Positions 39,156 through 54,315 of a DNA stretch of 64,000 bases are shown here, one piece after another. Source of the DNA: Pulicaria dysenterica (taxonomy: Eukaryota > Streptophyta > Magnoliopsida > Asterales > Asteraceae); NCBI GenBank assembly GCA_947179395.2, contig OX359292.1, positions 39,305,890-39,369,889 of the forward strand, read 5' to 3'. The position numbers were made by a program, and so were the translations under genes. The notes beneath the pieces were generated by a model that saw nothing but the letters and a program-made list of their open reading frames with translations, was not told the origin of the DNA and made no database searches. Position 1 is the first letter of the stretch; every line of letters starts with the position of its first letter.

Positions 39156-42100
39156 ATGCACGGTTACAGTCGCTTAGGACGGCCTAGTACTGGAACTAGG
39201 AGCGTGTCGCCGTCCCCTTCACCCCCTTCCTCCCCTCGGTATCGCCGGAATAAAGGCGGCGGTGGAGTAGGCTTTCGTGGCGGTGGTGGGGTAGACGTTA
39301 AGCTGCAGAGTTTTGTAGAGCGGTGGGTTTATGTGGTGATATCGGCGGTCTACAGGCGGCGAGGGGTTCTATTATTTGCTCCCCTTCTTTATATATCTGC
39401 AATGTTGTTGTATATGGGTACAATGGGTTTTGATGTTGGAATTATTAGTAAAAGTAGTGCAAATTCTGCTAAATCAGCTCCTTTTGGGTCTTTATATCGA
39501 AGTCCACAGGTTTTCGAACACTTGTGGCCTTATATGGAAGCCGAAAATAATCGAAGCAATGATTTGGTAATGTGGTTTGCATTGATTATGATGCTATACT
39601 TATGCCATATAATATATTCTTTGCTTTGCACATGGAAATTGTGATCCACTTGCTCATTAAGATTATATCATTGTGTTAGATTTTTATGCTGTTTACATAG
39701 AGCACATGTTCTTGCTTTGAAAAAATCTTATAAGTTAGACTAATTCGAGTATGAGTGGTCAAAACGGTGAAATAACATTCGATCCCACAATCTCTAAACA
39801 TTAGGGGACGGGCAAGCTGCATTCTTAATGATTTTTAAGACGAAGATATAATCAACTTCAGTTTATTTGTGGTTAACTTTGATTCATTCTAATGCCATGA
39901 TCATGCTATGTTTTGGTTTTCAACATTTTTGTTTTGAAATGGTAATTGTTGTCTACAAGTCCATTGATATTATTTAGTTAGGTAGGTGGCTGTTCAGTAC
40001 TGTCTCACATTGGACGAAAAGTGACTTTGTAATGAGCTTTATAAGAGTCTTGGGCTACTCCTCTCATAACCAATTGGTTTTGAGTTGGAACCCTACAAAC
40101 TTACAGTGTCAGTCTTGGATTACATAATTTAGTAAATTCGAATATGGGTACCCAAAAGGGAAATAGAATTAGAACATGTAACATGTATGAATAAAGCTAC
40201 ATAATATGTAGATGGTTATATGAACAAAGTTGTACGTTTCCTTTCATTTCATGATTTGATATTTTAGCTGTGAATGTGCCTAAAATTGCAATTTTCTTCA
40301 CGGAAATCATAGATGATGAATGTTTGGAACATGAAATCACGTCAATCATGGAAGCCTTGTATTCACCTTCAGAATTCTCAAGCAGGTTTGTATTTTTTAA
40401 GTAATCTGATCTAGAACGTTATAATAGAATCTTTCAGAGTTTTAATGTTAACTTTATTTTGGACTTTGTTCATCCAGAGCTACCTAAATCAAATGGCTTT
40501 CTCATCATTGAAGCAAACGGCGGCCTAAACCAACAGAGATTATCGGTACATATCATTGTTTTTATATTATACATTCCTCGATTCATTATAGAGTATTTGA
40601 TAGCTGTTGTAAAAATAAATTCTTGCATTATATTTTTCTGGATTCAGTGTCCATAAAAAAGACGAGTATTCATTTACGATCTTTTTAGGTCGAAGTTATT
40701 ATATGAACATATGAACATGAGCTATATATACTGCCATTGTTATGATGGTATCCGAGTTCAGCTTTCTGTTGCTCTGTTTAAATGTGATACATAATCGTTT
40801 ATGGAGTTATTGAACTCCGTTGTGTTAATAAATTGTGAATATCAGATATGTGATGCGGTGGCAGTGGCAGGGCTACTAAATGCTACACTTGTCATTCCAG
40901 TATTTCATCTCAATAGCGTGTGGCGTGATTCAAGGTGCGTTTCTCTTATAATCTCTTTGTTATTGTTATCTCCCATATATTTTTTCAAGCGAGTTAATGT
41001 GAAGTCTTGGCTAGAATTTATTATGATTATAATTAAGTATATGATGGAAATTTGCATCAAGTATGTTTGCCTAAATAAACATTTGCACATGTGAATACCC
41101 TTCTTTTTTAACATCCTAACCCTGAGTAAACATTTGCATAGAGTATATTACCTCTTTCTCATTTTCATGTAGTATGTTATTCTTATATGTGTGAAAGTTA
41201 AGTACATTCCTCTACATAAATAGAGGGATGATGTATACATAGACCAACCAAGTGTTGAAATTTTTTTTCATGAAGGCTGCCCAACTGTTAACACTAGTTT
41301 TAGGTCACCTGAGGATTAATTTACTTTCATGTATAACAATTCTGATAGAAAAACTTGTCAGGAGTTTAAAAAATGAAGAAATACCTTTAATTGTAAACGT
41401 TTTGTTGCATCTAAAGTGGTAAATATGAAATAATCGCCTGTGGATGTACTAAATATATGAAACTCAGTTCTATGTTTTTTTTTTAAATTTTTTGCATTTT
41501 TGCGTAAATAAAACAAATGAAACGTAATTCATGCTTGGGTTGCCTTAGTTAATTCACGTTCTTTTTCCCTTCACATTTTCGCTTATCTGATTATTGAGGA
41601 CCAAAATGAATCATGTTTGGAGAAGTAGATAAGCAGTATCTAAAAAAATTATTATCAATGCCGGAGGTCTTTTTTCTCTGCCTACGGGTGGACGTATGAT
41701 TGTCTACATTTCTACCTCCCCCCTTACCCGTTGTTAGCGGGATTGGGTATTGTTGTTGTTGCTGTAAAAAAATAATTATCAAGATAATGTAAAATTACAT
41801 ATCCTTTCCTATTTAAATGTACCTCTGTAGCCATATCTGTACCCAAATCTGTTGGTATTATATGGAAACGAGTATAATATCAGCTTCTATGGTATATGTA
41901 TCCTCATTGTCTCGGAACATGTAAATTTGTGGCATATGTTATGTGAAATTGAGAATGATTTCTGTGATAATTCTCCTTTTTATTAATCCAATATGATACA
42001 AATACAAGATATATATACAGAGAATACAAAAAAGGAAATAGCTAAATCTATTCCATGATTTACGATTCTATTCCTGTAAATAACAATTCTAACACTCCCC

Positions 42101-45100
42101 CTCTAGCTGGAGCGTATATATCGTAGGATCTAAGCTTGTTATAGATATATTCAACTCGGGGCCCTCTAAGAGATTTTGTGAAACCATCCGCAAGTTGGTC
42201 ATTAGAACTAACGAACTCAGTAATGATTGATCCATCCTGTAGTTTTTCTCTAATGAAGTGACAGTCGATCTCGATATGTTTTGTTCTTTCATGGAACACT
42301 GAGTTGGAGGCAATATGAAGTGCTGCTTGATTGTCACATATAAGCTTTAGTTGAGATATCTTGCAGAACTGTAGTTCTTTAAGAAGTTGTTTAATCCATA
42401 TGAGCTCACATGTTGCATTAGCCATTGCTCGATACTCGGCCTCTTCACTTGACCTTGCTACCACATTCTGCTTTTTACTTTTCCAGGACACTAAATTACC
42501 CCCAAAAAGAACACAATATCCTGAAGTTGACCTTCGACTGAAAAGACAACCACCATAATCTGCATCAGCATAACAATGTATCTCCATGTTCCCTTTATTC
42601 TCATACAACAGTCCTTTTCGTGGAGCTCCTTTAATGTATTTTAGAATGCGTAAAGCAGCATCCCAATGAGTGTCACATGGAGCATTTAAGAACTGACTGA
42701 CTATACTCACAGCAAAGGAGATATCCGGCCTGGTTACTGTCATATAATTGAGCCTACCAACCAATCTTCGATATTTCCCTTGATCTTCGAGAAGCTCCCC
42801 CTGACCTGGTAGAAGCTTAACATTAGGATCCATTGGGGACTCAACTGGTTTACAATCCGTCAGATGAGCTTCTTCCAAAATGTCTAGAGCGTACTTTCTT
42901 TGGGATATTGCAATCCCATCTTTGGATTTTGCAACTTCAATACCTAGAAAATACCTGAGATTGCCCATATCTTTTGTTTGGAAATGTTTGAATAAATGAT
43001 CTTACAGTTGTTGTATTCCATCATGATCATTCCCAGTGATAACAATATCATCGACGTACACCATCAAGTAAGTACACCGTGCTCCTGAGAGACGGTAGAA
43101 CACTGAGTGGTCTGCTTCACTTCTTTTCATCCCAAAATCTTTTACTACGGCACTGAATCTCCCAAACCAGGCTCTGGGAGATTGTTTTAGGCCATAAAGA
43201 GATTTTCGAAGTCTACAAACCAATCCTGACTCCCCCTGAGCAACAAACCCAGGAGGTTGCTCCATATAAACCTCTTCCTGCAGATCGCCATGAAGAAAAG
43301 CATTTTTGATGTCCAGGCCATTCACGAATAGCAGCCATGGATAGGAGAATGCGAATACTAGTCATCTTGGCTACTGGGGAGAAAGTGTCGCTATAATCCA
43401 GGCCAAAGATTTGTGTATATCCTTTTGCCACCAGACGTGCTTTCAGACGATCAAGTTTACTATCAGGTCCAACCTTGGGAGTGAATATCCAACGGCATCC
43501 AACCTTTGTTTTTCCAGGTGGTGGTAAAGGGACTAACTCCCAAGTTCCATTCGTGTGTAAGGCAGTTATTTCGTCCACCATTGCCCTATGCCAACCTGGA
43601 TGCGATAAAGCCTCTCCTACAGATTTAGGAATAGAAACAGAGGCAAGACTCGCTACACATGCAGAATATGTGGGTGACAAACTATCATAGTGAACATAAC
43701 TGTATATGGGGTACGGATTTGCAGTAGATCGTTTACCTTTACGATGAGCAATCTGGATATCGTGATCTGACAGGACCGTAGCCGGAGGATCAACCGGTGA
43801 AGGAGACGAGTCACAAGTATTATGGTTAGGCAGATCCGCTGACGGATTCTCTGTATTAGGAACAATGGGACGAGGACGACGTTGATAGGTTTTGAAAGGA
43901 GGATGAACAGGAGGATTTTGATTGTTCTCATCAGACGGAGGAGAGAAGACCGGGAGAGGAAGGACCTGATGAAGCTCTGTGGAGTACTGGATCAGAGAAG
44001 TATAGTTGATGATCAAAGAAGGTTACATCGGCAACCATGAAATATTTATTAAGACCGGGAGAGTAACATTTGTAGCCTTTTTGAAGTCGAGAGTAACCTA
44101 GGAAGACGCATTTGAGTGCTTTAGGAGCTAGTTTATCTCGACCGGGATCTAGGCAATGAACAAAACATATAGAACCGATTGGATGGAGAGGAAGGTGATA
44201 AGGAGTTTGATTGGGACACAAAACTGAGAATGGAGTCTGATTTTGTAAAATTGATGAAGGCATACGATTAATGAGATAGCATGCAGTTAGAACTATATCT
44301 GTCCAAAACTTTAATGGAAGTTTGGAGTGCAAGAGTAAAGTGCGGGCCGTTTCAATTAGATGACGATTCTTTCTTTCAGCAACACCGTTTTGCTGCGGGG
44401 TTCTAGCACATGAGGATTCATGCAACATGCCTTGAGAAGCCATAAAACTAGAGAAAGGCGTTGAAAAATACTCGAGGGCATTATCACTTCTAAGAGTACG
44501 AATAATCACACCAAATTGAGTTTTTATTTCAGCACAAAAATCTTGAAAGATTGCAAACAAGTCAGAACGTTGTTTCATTAAGAAAACCCAAGTAGAACGA
44601 GAATAATCATCAATAAATGTAACAAAATACTGAAAACCTAATGTAGAACAGACTCGACTAGGACCCCACACATCTGTGTGTACAAGAGAGAAAGGAGAAT
44701 CGACCCTATTATTAATACGTTTAGGGAAGACACCACGAGTGTGTTTCCCTAACTGACATGACTCACACTCTAAAGAAGACAGTGGATAAACTGGGAGCTA
44801 TCTTCTTCAACTTTGACAGAGATGGATGTCCGTAAAGATGATGGAGATAGTGTGGTGACGTTGTACGGGCTGCAATGGAAGGATTAGACCTGCCTATGTA
44901 ATAACGTCCTTCTGACTCATGCCCTTCGCCAATCATCTGTCCTGTGCACAGGTCCTGTAAGAAGACAGAATCAGGTGTGAAAGTTATTGAACATGAGTGA
45001 GTCTTAGTCATGCGACTAACAAAAAGTAAATTAAAAGGACTTTTAGGAACGTATAAAACAGAGTCTACGGACAAAGATGCCATAGGTTGGGTTTTGCCAA

Positions 45101-48100
45101 TCCCATGAACTGCAGTTTTGTTTCCATCTGCAACAGTAATAGGTGGTAGATTATCCAAGTATGTGAGACTAGAGAAGAGATTTTTGTTACCACACAAATG
45201 ATCGGTAGCACCGGAGTCAACAATCCATGGACCTATAGGTTGGCCTTGAGTAACACAAGCAAAATGATTACTAGAATGACCAGTTGTAGTTGGAACAGCA
45301 TGTTGGGTTGACTGATACTTTTGAAAAGCCTCATATTCACTTGCTGTCATGTGCACAGCCTGGGTCTCAGATGCAGCGGAACTTGAACTAGTGTCAAAGG
45401 CATGAATTGATCCAAACGGCTGAGCTGATTGAGAAGGTGGGGCTGCAGGTCTGCCATGTTTCTTCCAACACTTATCTTTGGTGTGCCCTAGTTTTCGACA
45501 AAATTCACAGTAAGGACGCTGCTTGTTTGTTCCTTTCTTGGTGCCAGCAACAAACGCGGATGGAGTTGAAGCTGTAGAACTTGGGTTTGCACCACTAGCA
45601 CCCGTTATATTCAATAATCTCCTGAAAGTTGGCCTTGAGTAACACAAGCAAAATGATTACTAGAATGACCAGTTGTAGTTGGAACAGCATGTTGGGTTGA
45701 CTGATACTTTTGAAAAGCCTCATATTCACTTGCTGTCATGTGCACAGCCTGGGTCTCAGATGCAGCGGAACTTGAACTAGTGTCAAAGGCATGAATTGAT
45801 CCAAACGGCTGAGCTGATTGAGAAGGTGGGGCTGCAGGTCTGCCATGTTTCTTCCAACACTTATCTTTGGTGTGCCCTAGTTTTCGACAAAATTCACAGT
45901 AAGGACGCTGCTTGTTTGTTCCTTTCTTGGTGCCAGCAACAAACGCGGATGGAGTTGAAGCTGTAGAACTTGGGTTTGCACCACTAGCACCCGTTATATT
46001 CAATAATCTCCTGAAAGTATCTTTCATAGTAGGAGCAGTAGAACTAGTCAAAATCTGATGTCGAGCAGACTCGTATTCTGGCTTCAATCCACAAAGTGCA
46101 GCGACCATGAAAAATTTCTCTCTTTGTGCAGATTGTTCTGCACGAGAGTTAACGAATGGCATGAGTGCCTCAAATTCTTGCATAAGTGCCCGGACATGCC
46201 CCAAAAAAGTTTCCATGCTTCCTTCTTGTTTCAGATTCTGGATGTTTTTGACAACAGAGTACAGACGTTGTATGTCATTTGTGTAACACTCAGAGGCCTC
46301 ACTCCAAACATCATAACAGGTTTCAAAGGGGCGAAACAATTGTATAATAGACGGATCAATTGACTGCCATAACAGATTACATAATTGAGCATCAATTTGC
46401 TCCCATTTGGCACGAGCAGATTCAGTTATGTCAGTAACACGTTTAGTCAAATGTTCACTTTGACCTTGCCCCTTGAACCACATTTTCACAGATGCAGCCC
46501 ATGACAGATAATTTGATGAACCTGTTAACTTTTCAGTTGTGATAGAATGAGTACTAGTAACCATAAAAGATTGTGAAGTGGTACCTGATGGAGGATTAAT
46601 AACATCACCCATATTTAGTACAAGTTGGTGTGGTCAGAATGAAATCCCTGAGGGACAGTACTGGTGAAATTGAAGCAGCGACAGGAGCAATTGAAGCAGT
46701 GATGGAAGCAATTGATGATTGAAGTAGCGATAATTGACAAAATGATGGTATACGACAACTGATAGAAGTAATTGTCAATAATGGTATGACGTTTTTGAAG
46801 CCAGAGATAATTGTCGACAACTGATTGAAGTAGCGATTTGTCGATAACCTTTTTTTTTTCTTTTTCTTTTTCTCACGGGTGACTACGACAACTGATTCAA
46901 TTGACGATGATGGTATCTAGGGTTACGAGCCTAGCTCTGATACCATGTGAAATTGAGAATGATTTCTGTGATAATATTTTTATTAATCCAATATGATACA
47001 AATACAAGATATATATACAGAGAATACAAAAAAGGAAATAGCTAAATCTATTCCATGATTTACGATTCTATTCCTGTAAATAAGAATTCTAACATGTTAG
47101 AATGGTTTCTCAAACTTTATGGATAATCGTATAGAGTAACATTATTTATGAGAATCTGACAACATTTAATTGTTTGTAATTGCTCTAAGACATTTTATAT
47201 ATTTCTATCAAATTTGCAGCAAATTTGGGGATATATTTGATGAGGATTTCTTCATATACGCATTGAGAAGTCACGTGAATGTGGTAAGAGAATTACCAAA
47301 TGACGTGTTGGAGCGTTTTGACAACAATATAAGTAACATCGTGAATTTGAGAGTCAAAGGTTGGTCAAGTCCAACTTACTACCTTCAAAAGGTGTTGCCA
47401 AAGCTTCTAGAATTGGGGTATGTATATTGACCGGTTAACTTTGTTTTCTTTATCTTTTCCTTTATTTGGTATTTTCAATATGCTTCATACGTCACAAAAC
47501 TATGGTATTTCTGATGTATTATTTTTATATTTTTACTATGGTATTTGTTTTTATAACTTACATTTTGATATCAGACACTTTTTAATGGGATTTTGTGTGT
47601 AATAAAGTCCATGTAAAAAACTTAATAACATAGTCCTAAAATTTTAATATGCAATCACAATCACCTGTGATATGTAAAAGCATCACATGTAAATTACGAA
47701 AATGCCCCTCCGCCCAAAATTTTAAAATGCAATCTGGACTATTGATGCCATGATCCAAAGGCTAAAATTAGTCCCTTAGGAGTATGAATTAAGTATGGAC
47801 TATATTGAACATTCTTCGCAAAGAAATATTATAAAGGCAACTCTTTTTCTTTTGGGAGGAACAAGTAACTATCTAGCCTTATGTTTTACATAATGCATAT
47901 GTGGGGGGTGTTTGGATGTGCATTTAAAATGATTATTATGTTTCGGAATCAAATAATTTGTGCCGATTGTTTGTGCAAAATGCTTTCGGTGCTTTTGACT
48001 ATTTAGGGTCAAAATATTTAGATTTTGTATAATGAAGTAAAAAGCAACAGCAAGAAAGCTCATTACTGAGATGAATATTAAATCACCCAAAAATCCTAGC

Positions 48101-51092
48101 TTTTGGCAGATGATTATCTCATTTTATGCAACATTTTATGTTGTTAATTTGTTATATTTCTTTTTTTTTATTTTTGTTTGTAGTATATGTAGGACCTTTT
48201 GGATATACTTTAACTAGTAGGTGTTTGACATATAATATTGATTGTGCAGGGCAGTACGTGTTGCGCCATTCTCTAACAGGTTGGCACATGCTGTTCCTTC
48301 AGATATTCAGGGGCTCAGATGCTTATCGAATTTTGGGGCGCTTAGGTTTTCAGAACCAATACGCACACTTGCAGCAAAAATGGTTGATAGAATGATCCGG
48401 AATAGTTCTAGTGGTGGTGGAAAATATATATCTGTACATCTCCGATTTGAAGAGGTAAATTTATTTTCTATGGTTGAAAACGAGTTTTTATGTTTTTTAA
48501 TCAAGAGAAATTGTGTAAAATAAGATCTAAAAAGTTGATATATTTCAGTAATAATCTTAATTTTCTGATAATGATCATGAGTATTTAATTCATTCAAAGG
48601 GATAATGTATGTGGAGACTGCTCAAATATTCACCTTTTTTCATCAAGTCCCGCCCAATTAAAACTATCGTATAGACTATGCAAGTATGTATTTTGTTTTT
48701 TTATACAATTATGTGAACGAGGAAAATGATCTTGAGTTTTTCGTTATAAAATATATAAGTATATTTAGTAAATTATTACAAGTTAGTAAATTATACTATT
48801 ATGTTTTTAGCTATTTTCTGTCTATTTTTGCTTTGTGACCATTTAGAGATGAAGATAGCCTGAATTCACCCATTCATAATTGAATGTGTTAAAATTGCTC
48901 TCAACTGATAGTGAGTGTTGTCCATTCTGAAGGACATGGTTGCATTTTCGTGTTGTGTATATGATGGTGGTGAGGAAGAACAACGTGAAATGGATATTGC
49001 TCGTGAAAGAAGTTGGCGAGGAAAGTTCCGGAAAAAGAATCGGATAATAAGACCAGGTGCAATTAGGATGGATGGAAAATGCCCATTAACTCCTCTAGAG
49101 GTATAAAAATGCAACAGTCGAAATGTCGAATATAGTTTTTGTATGTTACATGTTTTTCTATGTTCTTTAAAAAGAATCAGATAACAAGACCGGGTGCAAT
49201 CGGATATTTGTTATATGTTTTAAGGAGAATTTTTATAAAAAAGTTAAGAGGAATTTTATTTGTTTCATTTACTTTTTTATCTTCAGAAAATAATAAGTTT
49301 TCTTGGTTGTGTATAATGTAGGTTGGAATGATGCTTAGGGGCATGGGTTTTGATAACAATACTTCTGTATATGTGGCAGCGGGGAAAATATACAAGGCTG
49401 AAAAATATATGGCACCGCTCAAACAAATGTTTCCACGATTAGAAACCAAAAATACATTAGCTTCACCTGAGGAACTTGCTCCCTTCATGGTAATTTTCTA
49501 GCTCTTTTTTATGTTATTTTATCTCAAATGGCTTTAATGATCCTATTATACTTTTTTTGTCATCCTTCTCAAGTTCTCAATTTTATAAATAATTAGAATA
49601 TTACATATAAATTATAAACAATATCGAGAGCATTATGAAATTCTCATTATAAACAATATCGTGAGGTTCAAATTCTCATTATTGGGAAAAAGAGAGAGAT
49701 ATAATAGTATTTACACATGATCAATACAAAGAATGGACTATATACACTAATAGTCCCTATACTTATACAAAGGCTCTATATACAATTCTAACACTCCCGT
49801 CAAGATGGAACATATATAGCATGATCTAAATATATACTGGAGATAGTTCATTTGAGAATTGTTTTTATTGCGAGTACCGTGAGAATCAATCTTGGCTTAT
49901 AATTAAAATAAATCAATGGCCAATAAAAATGACGGCTCATTAATAATGCATTAATGGCTCATTAATGACACATTAATAGCTCATTACTGACAGATTAATA
50001 GCTCATTGATAATGCATTAATGATGCATTATTTTGGGAAAATCAAGGCTCGATCTCTAATGACAACTCACTTGGACGCAGTTCACGGTTGAAAAATTGTA
50101 TAAAAGACCTGAATACCCTTATTAATGAGCATTAATGGCGGTTACAAATGGTACTCGCAATAAAAATAGTTCTCAAATGATCTTTTGGTTATATAGGGGA
50201 AGGTTCGTTTGAGAACCGATTTTAGTGCGATTCGTGAGAACCAATCTTAGCCGTTGATTTGATAAGTAGAATTCATGGATGTAGAGCGTGAGGGAATCAA
50301 GTGTGGCAGGGTGCATGTGATGAATTTATGGTTTGGTGATGACATTGTAGGAAAGGGAATTGGATGGCTCTGATTGGTTCTCGCACTAAGAATTGTTCTC
50401 AAATGAACTTTATATATATTGGGAGTTTCAAATGAGAACCTTAAATTATATGAGAATGGGAGACTCAATCCCAGCCGTCCAATTTCCACTCTTTATATGT
50501 CATTGCCCACCCATGAATTCCTCACATGCACCCTGCCACACTCGATTCCCCACGCTCTCCATCCATGAATTCCACTTACAAAATAAACGGCTAAGATTTA
50601 GTCTCCCATTCTCAATTAATTTTTCATTTTCATTTGAACCTTCCCCTATATATATATAAAATTAATTGAGAATGAGAGACTAAATCTTAGCCGTTTATTT
50701 TGTAAGTGGAATTCATGGATGGAGAGCGTGGGGGAATCGAGTGTGGCAGGGTGCATGTGAGGAATTCATGGGTGGGCAATGACATATAAAGAGGGGAAAT
50801 TGGCGGCTGGGATTGAGTCTCTCATTCTCATATAATTTAAGGTTCTCATTTGAAACTCCCACTATGGGAAGGTTCAAATAAGAATGAGAAATTAAATGAG
50901 AATGGGAGACTCATAATCTCAGCCGTTTATTTTGTAAGTGGAATTCATGGATGAAGAGCGTGAGTGGATAGATTGTGGCAGGGTGCATTTGATGAATTCA
51001 TGGGTGGGCAATGACATTGAAGGAGGGTGCATTGGATGGCTGGGATTGAGTCTCCCATTCTAATTTAATTTGACCTTCTCATTTGAACATCC

Positions 51093-51134
<42 letters not shown>

Positions 51135-52770
51135 TGGATCAACATAGAACTCTATGCTAAACAAAGAACCAATCTAGACCATTGGATCATCGAAATCAAT
51201 GGATGAGATGTAACGATGGCAAAACTGTATTTATCATGTATTAATTTAGGAAGAAAAGGGCAAACATGGAAAATCCCCCCTCCCAACACCCACGATTAAA
51301 AAAAAAACCCAAAAACTTTAAATTGTCATAACTTTTTAAGGTTTTTTGAATTTAAACAAAAAAATTATACCAAACTTTTAGTTTTTTTAATTCTCTTTCA
51401 AGCAAGATCACTCTTCCCATATTTTCTAAGTTTTTTTTTTAAATCAAAATTTTGTTTGCATTTTGGGCTTAATGTAGTGTTGTGTATGGATTTTGTATTT
51501 TGGGTTTGAATCATGTTTAAAAAAAAGCTCTCATATGATATCCCTAACTTCATATTTTGTAAATAAATTAATTGTTTGCCTAATAACTCTATGCTGAAAA
51601 CTTGAGAATTGTGAATCATCATCACATGATTGATGATTCCAGATTCTTCCTTGAGCTTGTTTGACATTTGGCTGTAAACTTAACATGCTATGTCTATCTA
51701 AGCATATACTGCATCAATTAACAGCCTCAATGGATCCACCTTCACAAAAAGCGAAATCAAACACACATTTTGAAGCCAAAAATCTATACCAACACCCAAA
51801 TATAAATCAAACACACAGATTTAAATTGGAACTCGGACTATGATTTCACAAGTTTTTTGAAAAACCAAATGTAAATTGAAACCCCATTCATCGACATCTG
51901 TCCACGTCCACTCATAAGAACCTCAAAACTAAAGAGTTCTGTGATAAAAAAATTAGAAATAAATAAATAAATAAAAACTAAATAAGTTGGAGATGTTTGT
52001 ACGACCGTGCGATCTGTGACTAAGGGTTCTGTGAGTGCTTTAATGAAAATTTTGTTTGCATTTTGGGTAGCATATAGTGTTTTGTACGAATTTTGCATTT
52101 TGGGTTTGAATGTGTAATTTTGCATTTTGGGCGCATTTTTCATTGAATCATGTTTGATTTGCATTTTGCATTTTCATAATTTTTGCCTTTTGGAAGCATC
52201 TAGATGACCTGCATGTATATATTTTGCATTTACGTTTTTTTGCATTTTGCGTTTAGGTTCTACGGGTTTTGCATTTTGGGTTTGAATGTGTTATTTTGCA
52301 TTTTTGGGATGAATTTTTAATTGAATCGTTTTTGGGTTTGCATTTTGCATTTCATAAGTTTGCATTTTGGAAGTATCTGGATGTCCTGCATGTTCATATT
52401 TTGCATTTTTGCGATTTTTTGCATTTTGCATTTTGCATTTAGAATGAACTCAGCTCAAAATGCAAACTTTGCATTTCAAATAAAAAATTCAGAAATATAT
52501 CAAGCCCGGTCATGTTTGAAAGAAGACGAAAAACTGAATCTAGTGATATAATTTTTTTGTTAAAATTCTTAAAAACGAACGAGTTATGATAATTTTAAAT
52601 AAGTGGGGTCTTTTTTTAAATTTGGGGGTAGCTGGAGAGGAGTGAGGCAACGGTAAGTGTTTTTCTTTCTTTTTTTAATTTTCCTTTTTTGCCCCTAAAC
52701 AATGGGCCACGTGTCATCACCAGAGGAGTTCTTTAGGTTTTATGTTTAAGGGAGGTTCTTTATATAACCT

Positions 52771-52852
<82 letters not shown>

Positions 52853-54014
52853 GAGGGTTACATTGAGAACCGATATTATTGCGAGAACCGCGAGAACCGC
52901 GAGAACCAATCTTAGCCGTTGATTTGATAAGTGGAATTCATGGATGGAGAGCGTGGAGGAATCAAGTGTGGCAGGGTGAATGTGAGGAATTCGTAGGTGG
53001 GCAATGATATTGAAAGAGAGGGAATTGGACGGCTCAGATTGGTTGAAGTAAAAAAAATGTTAAGGTACTAAATGTAAAAAGAAATGATAGCCTGCCACGT
53101 GTCATTTGAGGATGAAGGGTAAAAGTGGAAAAGAGAAAAAAAAAGTCTCCATATAATCCCACGTTCTCCTCTAATCTAGAGTTTTCATTTTTCAAATCCC
53201 GCCCCAACCCCTGCTACCCTAGATTCACTGCCTCTGCAGCCCACCACCGTCGCCTCACGCGAAGTAGCACCACCGCCGTGTTTTAGCCACCGAATTCCGA
53301 CGCCACCCCCCTCGGAAACTCTTCCCCGTACGTGCCTCTGAAATCACCGCCGTCCCCATTTGCAATCTGCATCCCACGGCTGAGAAATCGAAGCCATAGC
53401 CGACGCCGGTTTTCCCGTCCCCGTACGTGCCTCTGAACCACCACCACCACCGCCACGTCTGAGCCGCTGGTCCATTCGATGATCGCCGTCGATGATTGCC
53501 GCTTGCAGATGCACAATTGCCATTCGATTTTCTAGGATTTTCTAGGGTTTCTGCCTCTGTTCCAGTATGCAGATGCACAATTGCCATTCGATTTTTCTTG
53601 TTCAAGTCGGCGATGGATGTACGTTGGTGGAGAAGATGCATATCGGCCGTTAAGATGCACATCGGCAGAGAAGATGCACGTCGTCGGAGAGGGACGGAAA
53701 GGATGGATGCACGCCGGCGATGGATGCACGTCGGGGGAGAAGGATGGATGCACATCTGCGATGATGATCGGTCCACCGGAGGCGATTGGATGCACTGGAT
53801 GGTCGCCGATCGGAGGAGGAGGTCGCCGATCGGGATGCACTGCGATAATCTCCGCCCCTTTTTTGTTGTTGTTAATTTACCATTATAACCTTTTCTAAAT
53901 TTTTTAATTTTAGAATTTTAAATATTTTTTTACTTTTTGTTGTTGTCTTGTTCTAGATCCTATGGTCAGGATTTCTTTACATTTAGTACCATAACTTTTT
54001 TTTTACCGGATCCT

Positions 54015-54091
<77 letters not shown>

Positions 54092-54315
54092 GGGAGGTTC
54101 AAATGAGAACCTTAAATAAATTGAGAATGGGAGACTCAATCCTAGCCCTCCAATTCCCCATCCTTCAATGTCATTCCCCACCCATGAATTCCTCACATCC
54201 ACCCTGCCACACTAGATCCCCTCACGCTCTTCATCCATGAATTTCACTTACAAAATGAACGGCTGAGATTTAGTCTCCCATTCTCATTTAATTTCCCTTT
54301 CTCATTTGAACCTTC

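Larger units (their letters stand above)
41942..47094 (-). mobile_element. Full-length young Ty1/copia element in intron 4
   Basis: LTRs 41942-42094 (153 bp) and 46946-47094 (149 bp) differ by one 4-bp gap and about two bases. Target duplication tgtta is exact (41937-41941, 47095-47099). The minus-strand primer site TGGTATCAGAGC is at 46945-46934. Gag, protease, integrase, RT and RNase H are all present in copia order, broken only by a 389-bp duplication, about three frameshifts and one stop. It lies antisense to the host gene. Confidence 0.95.
40935..47219 (+). other. Intron 4 of the O-fucosyltransferase gene (6.3 kb)
   Basis: Donor follows ..CGTGATTCAAG, acceptor ttgcag before CAAATTTGGGG. 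About 5.15 kb of it is the copia element 41942-47094; the rest (40935-41941, 47100-47219) is ordinary AT-rich intron without other features. Confidence 0.85.

Noticed and set aside
49936..50030. Regularly spaced ggctcattaatg repeats, considered as a CRISPR-like array
   Set aside because: Short AT-rich tandem repeat inside an inverted-repeat element of a plant intron; no unique spacers and no cas genes.
53255..53898. Overlapping frames of 100-170 codons on both strands in a GC-rich stretch
   Set aside because: The frames overlap antisense to each other, arise from gatgcac repeats and lie within an inverted-repeat element. No homology is recognised.
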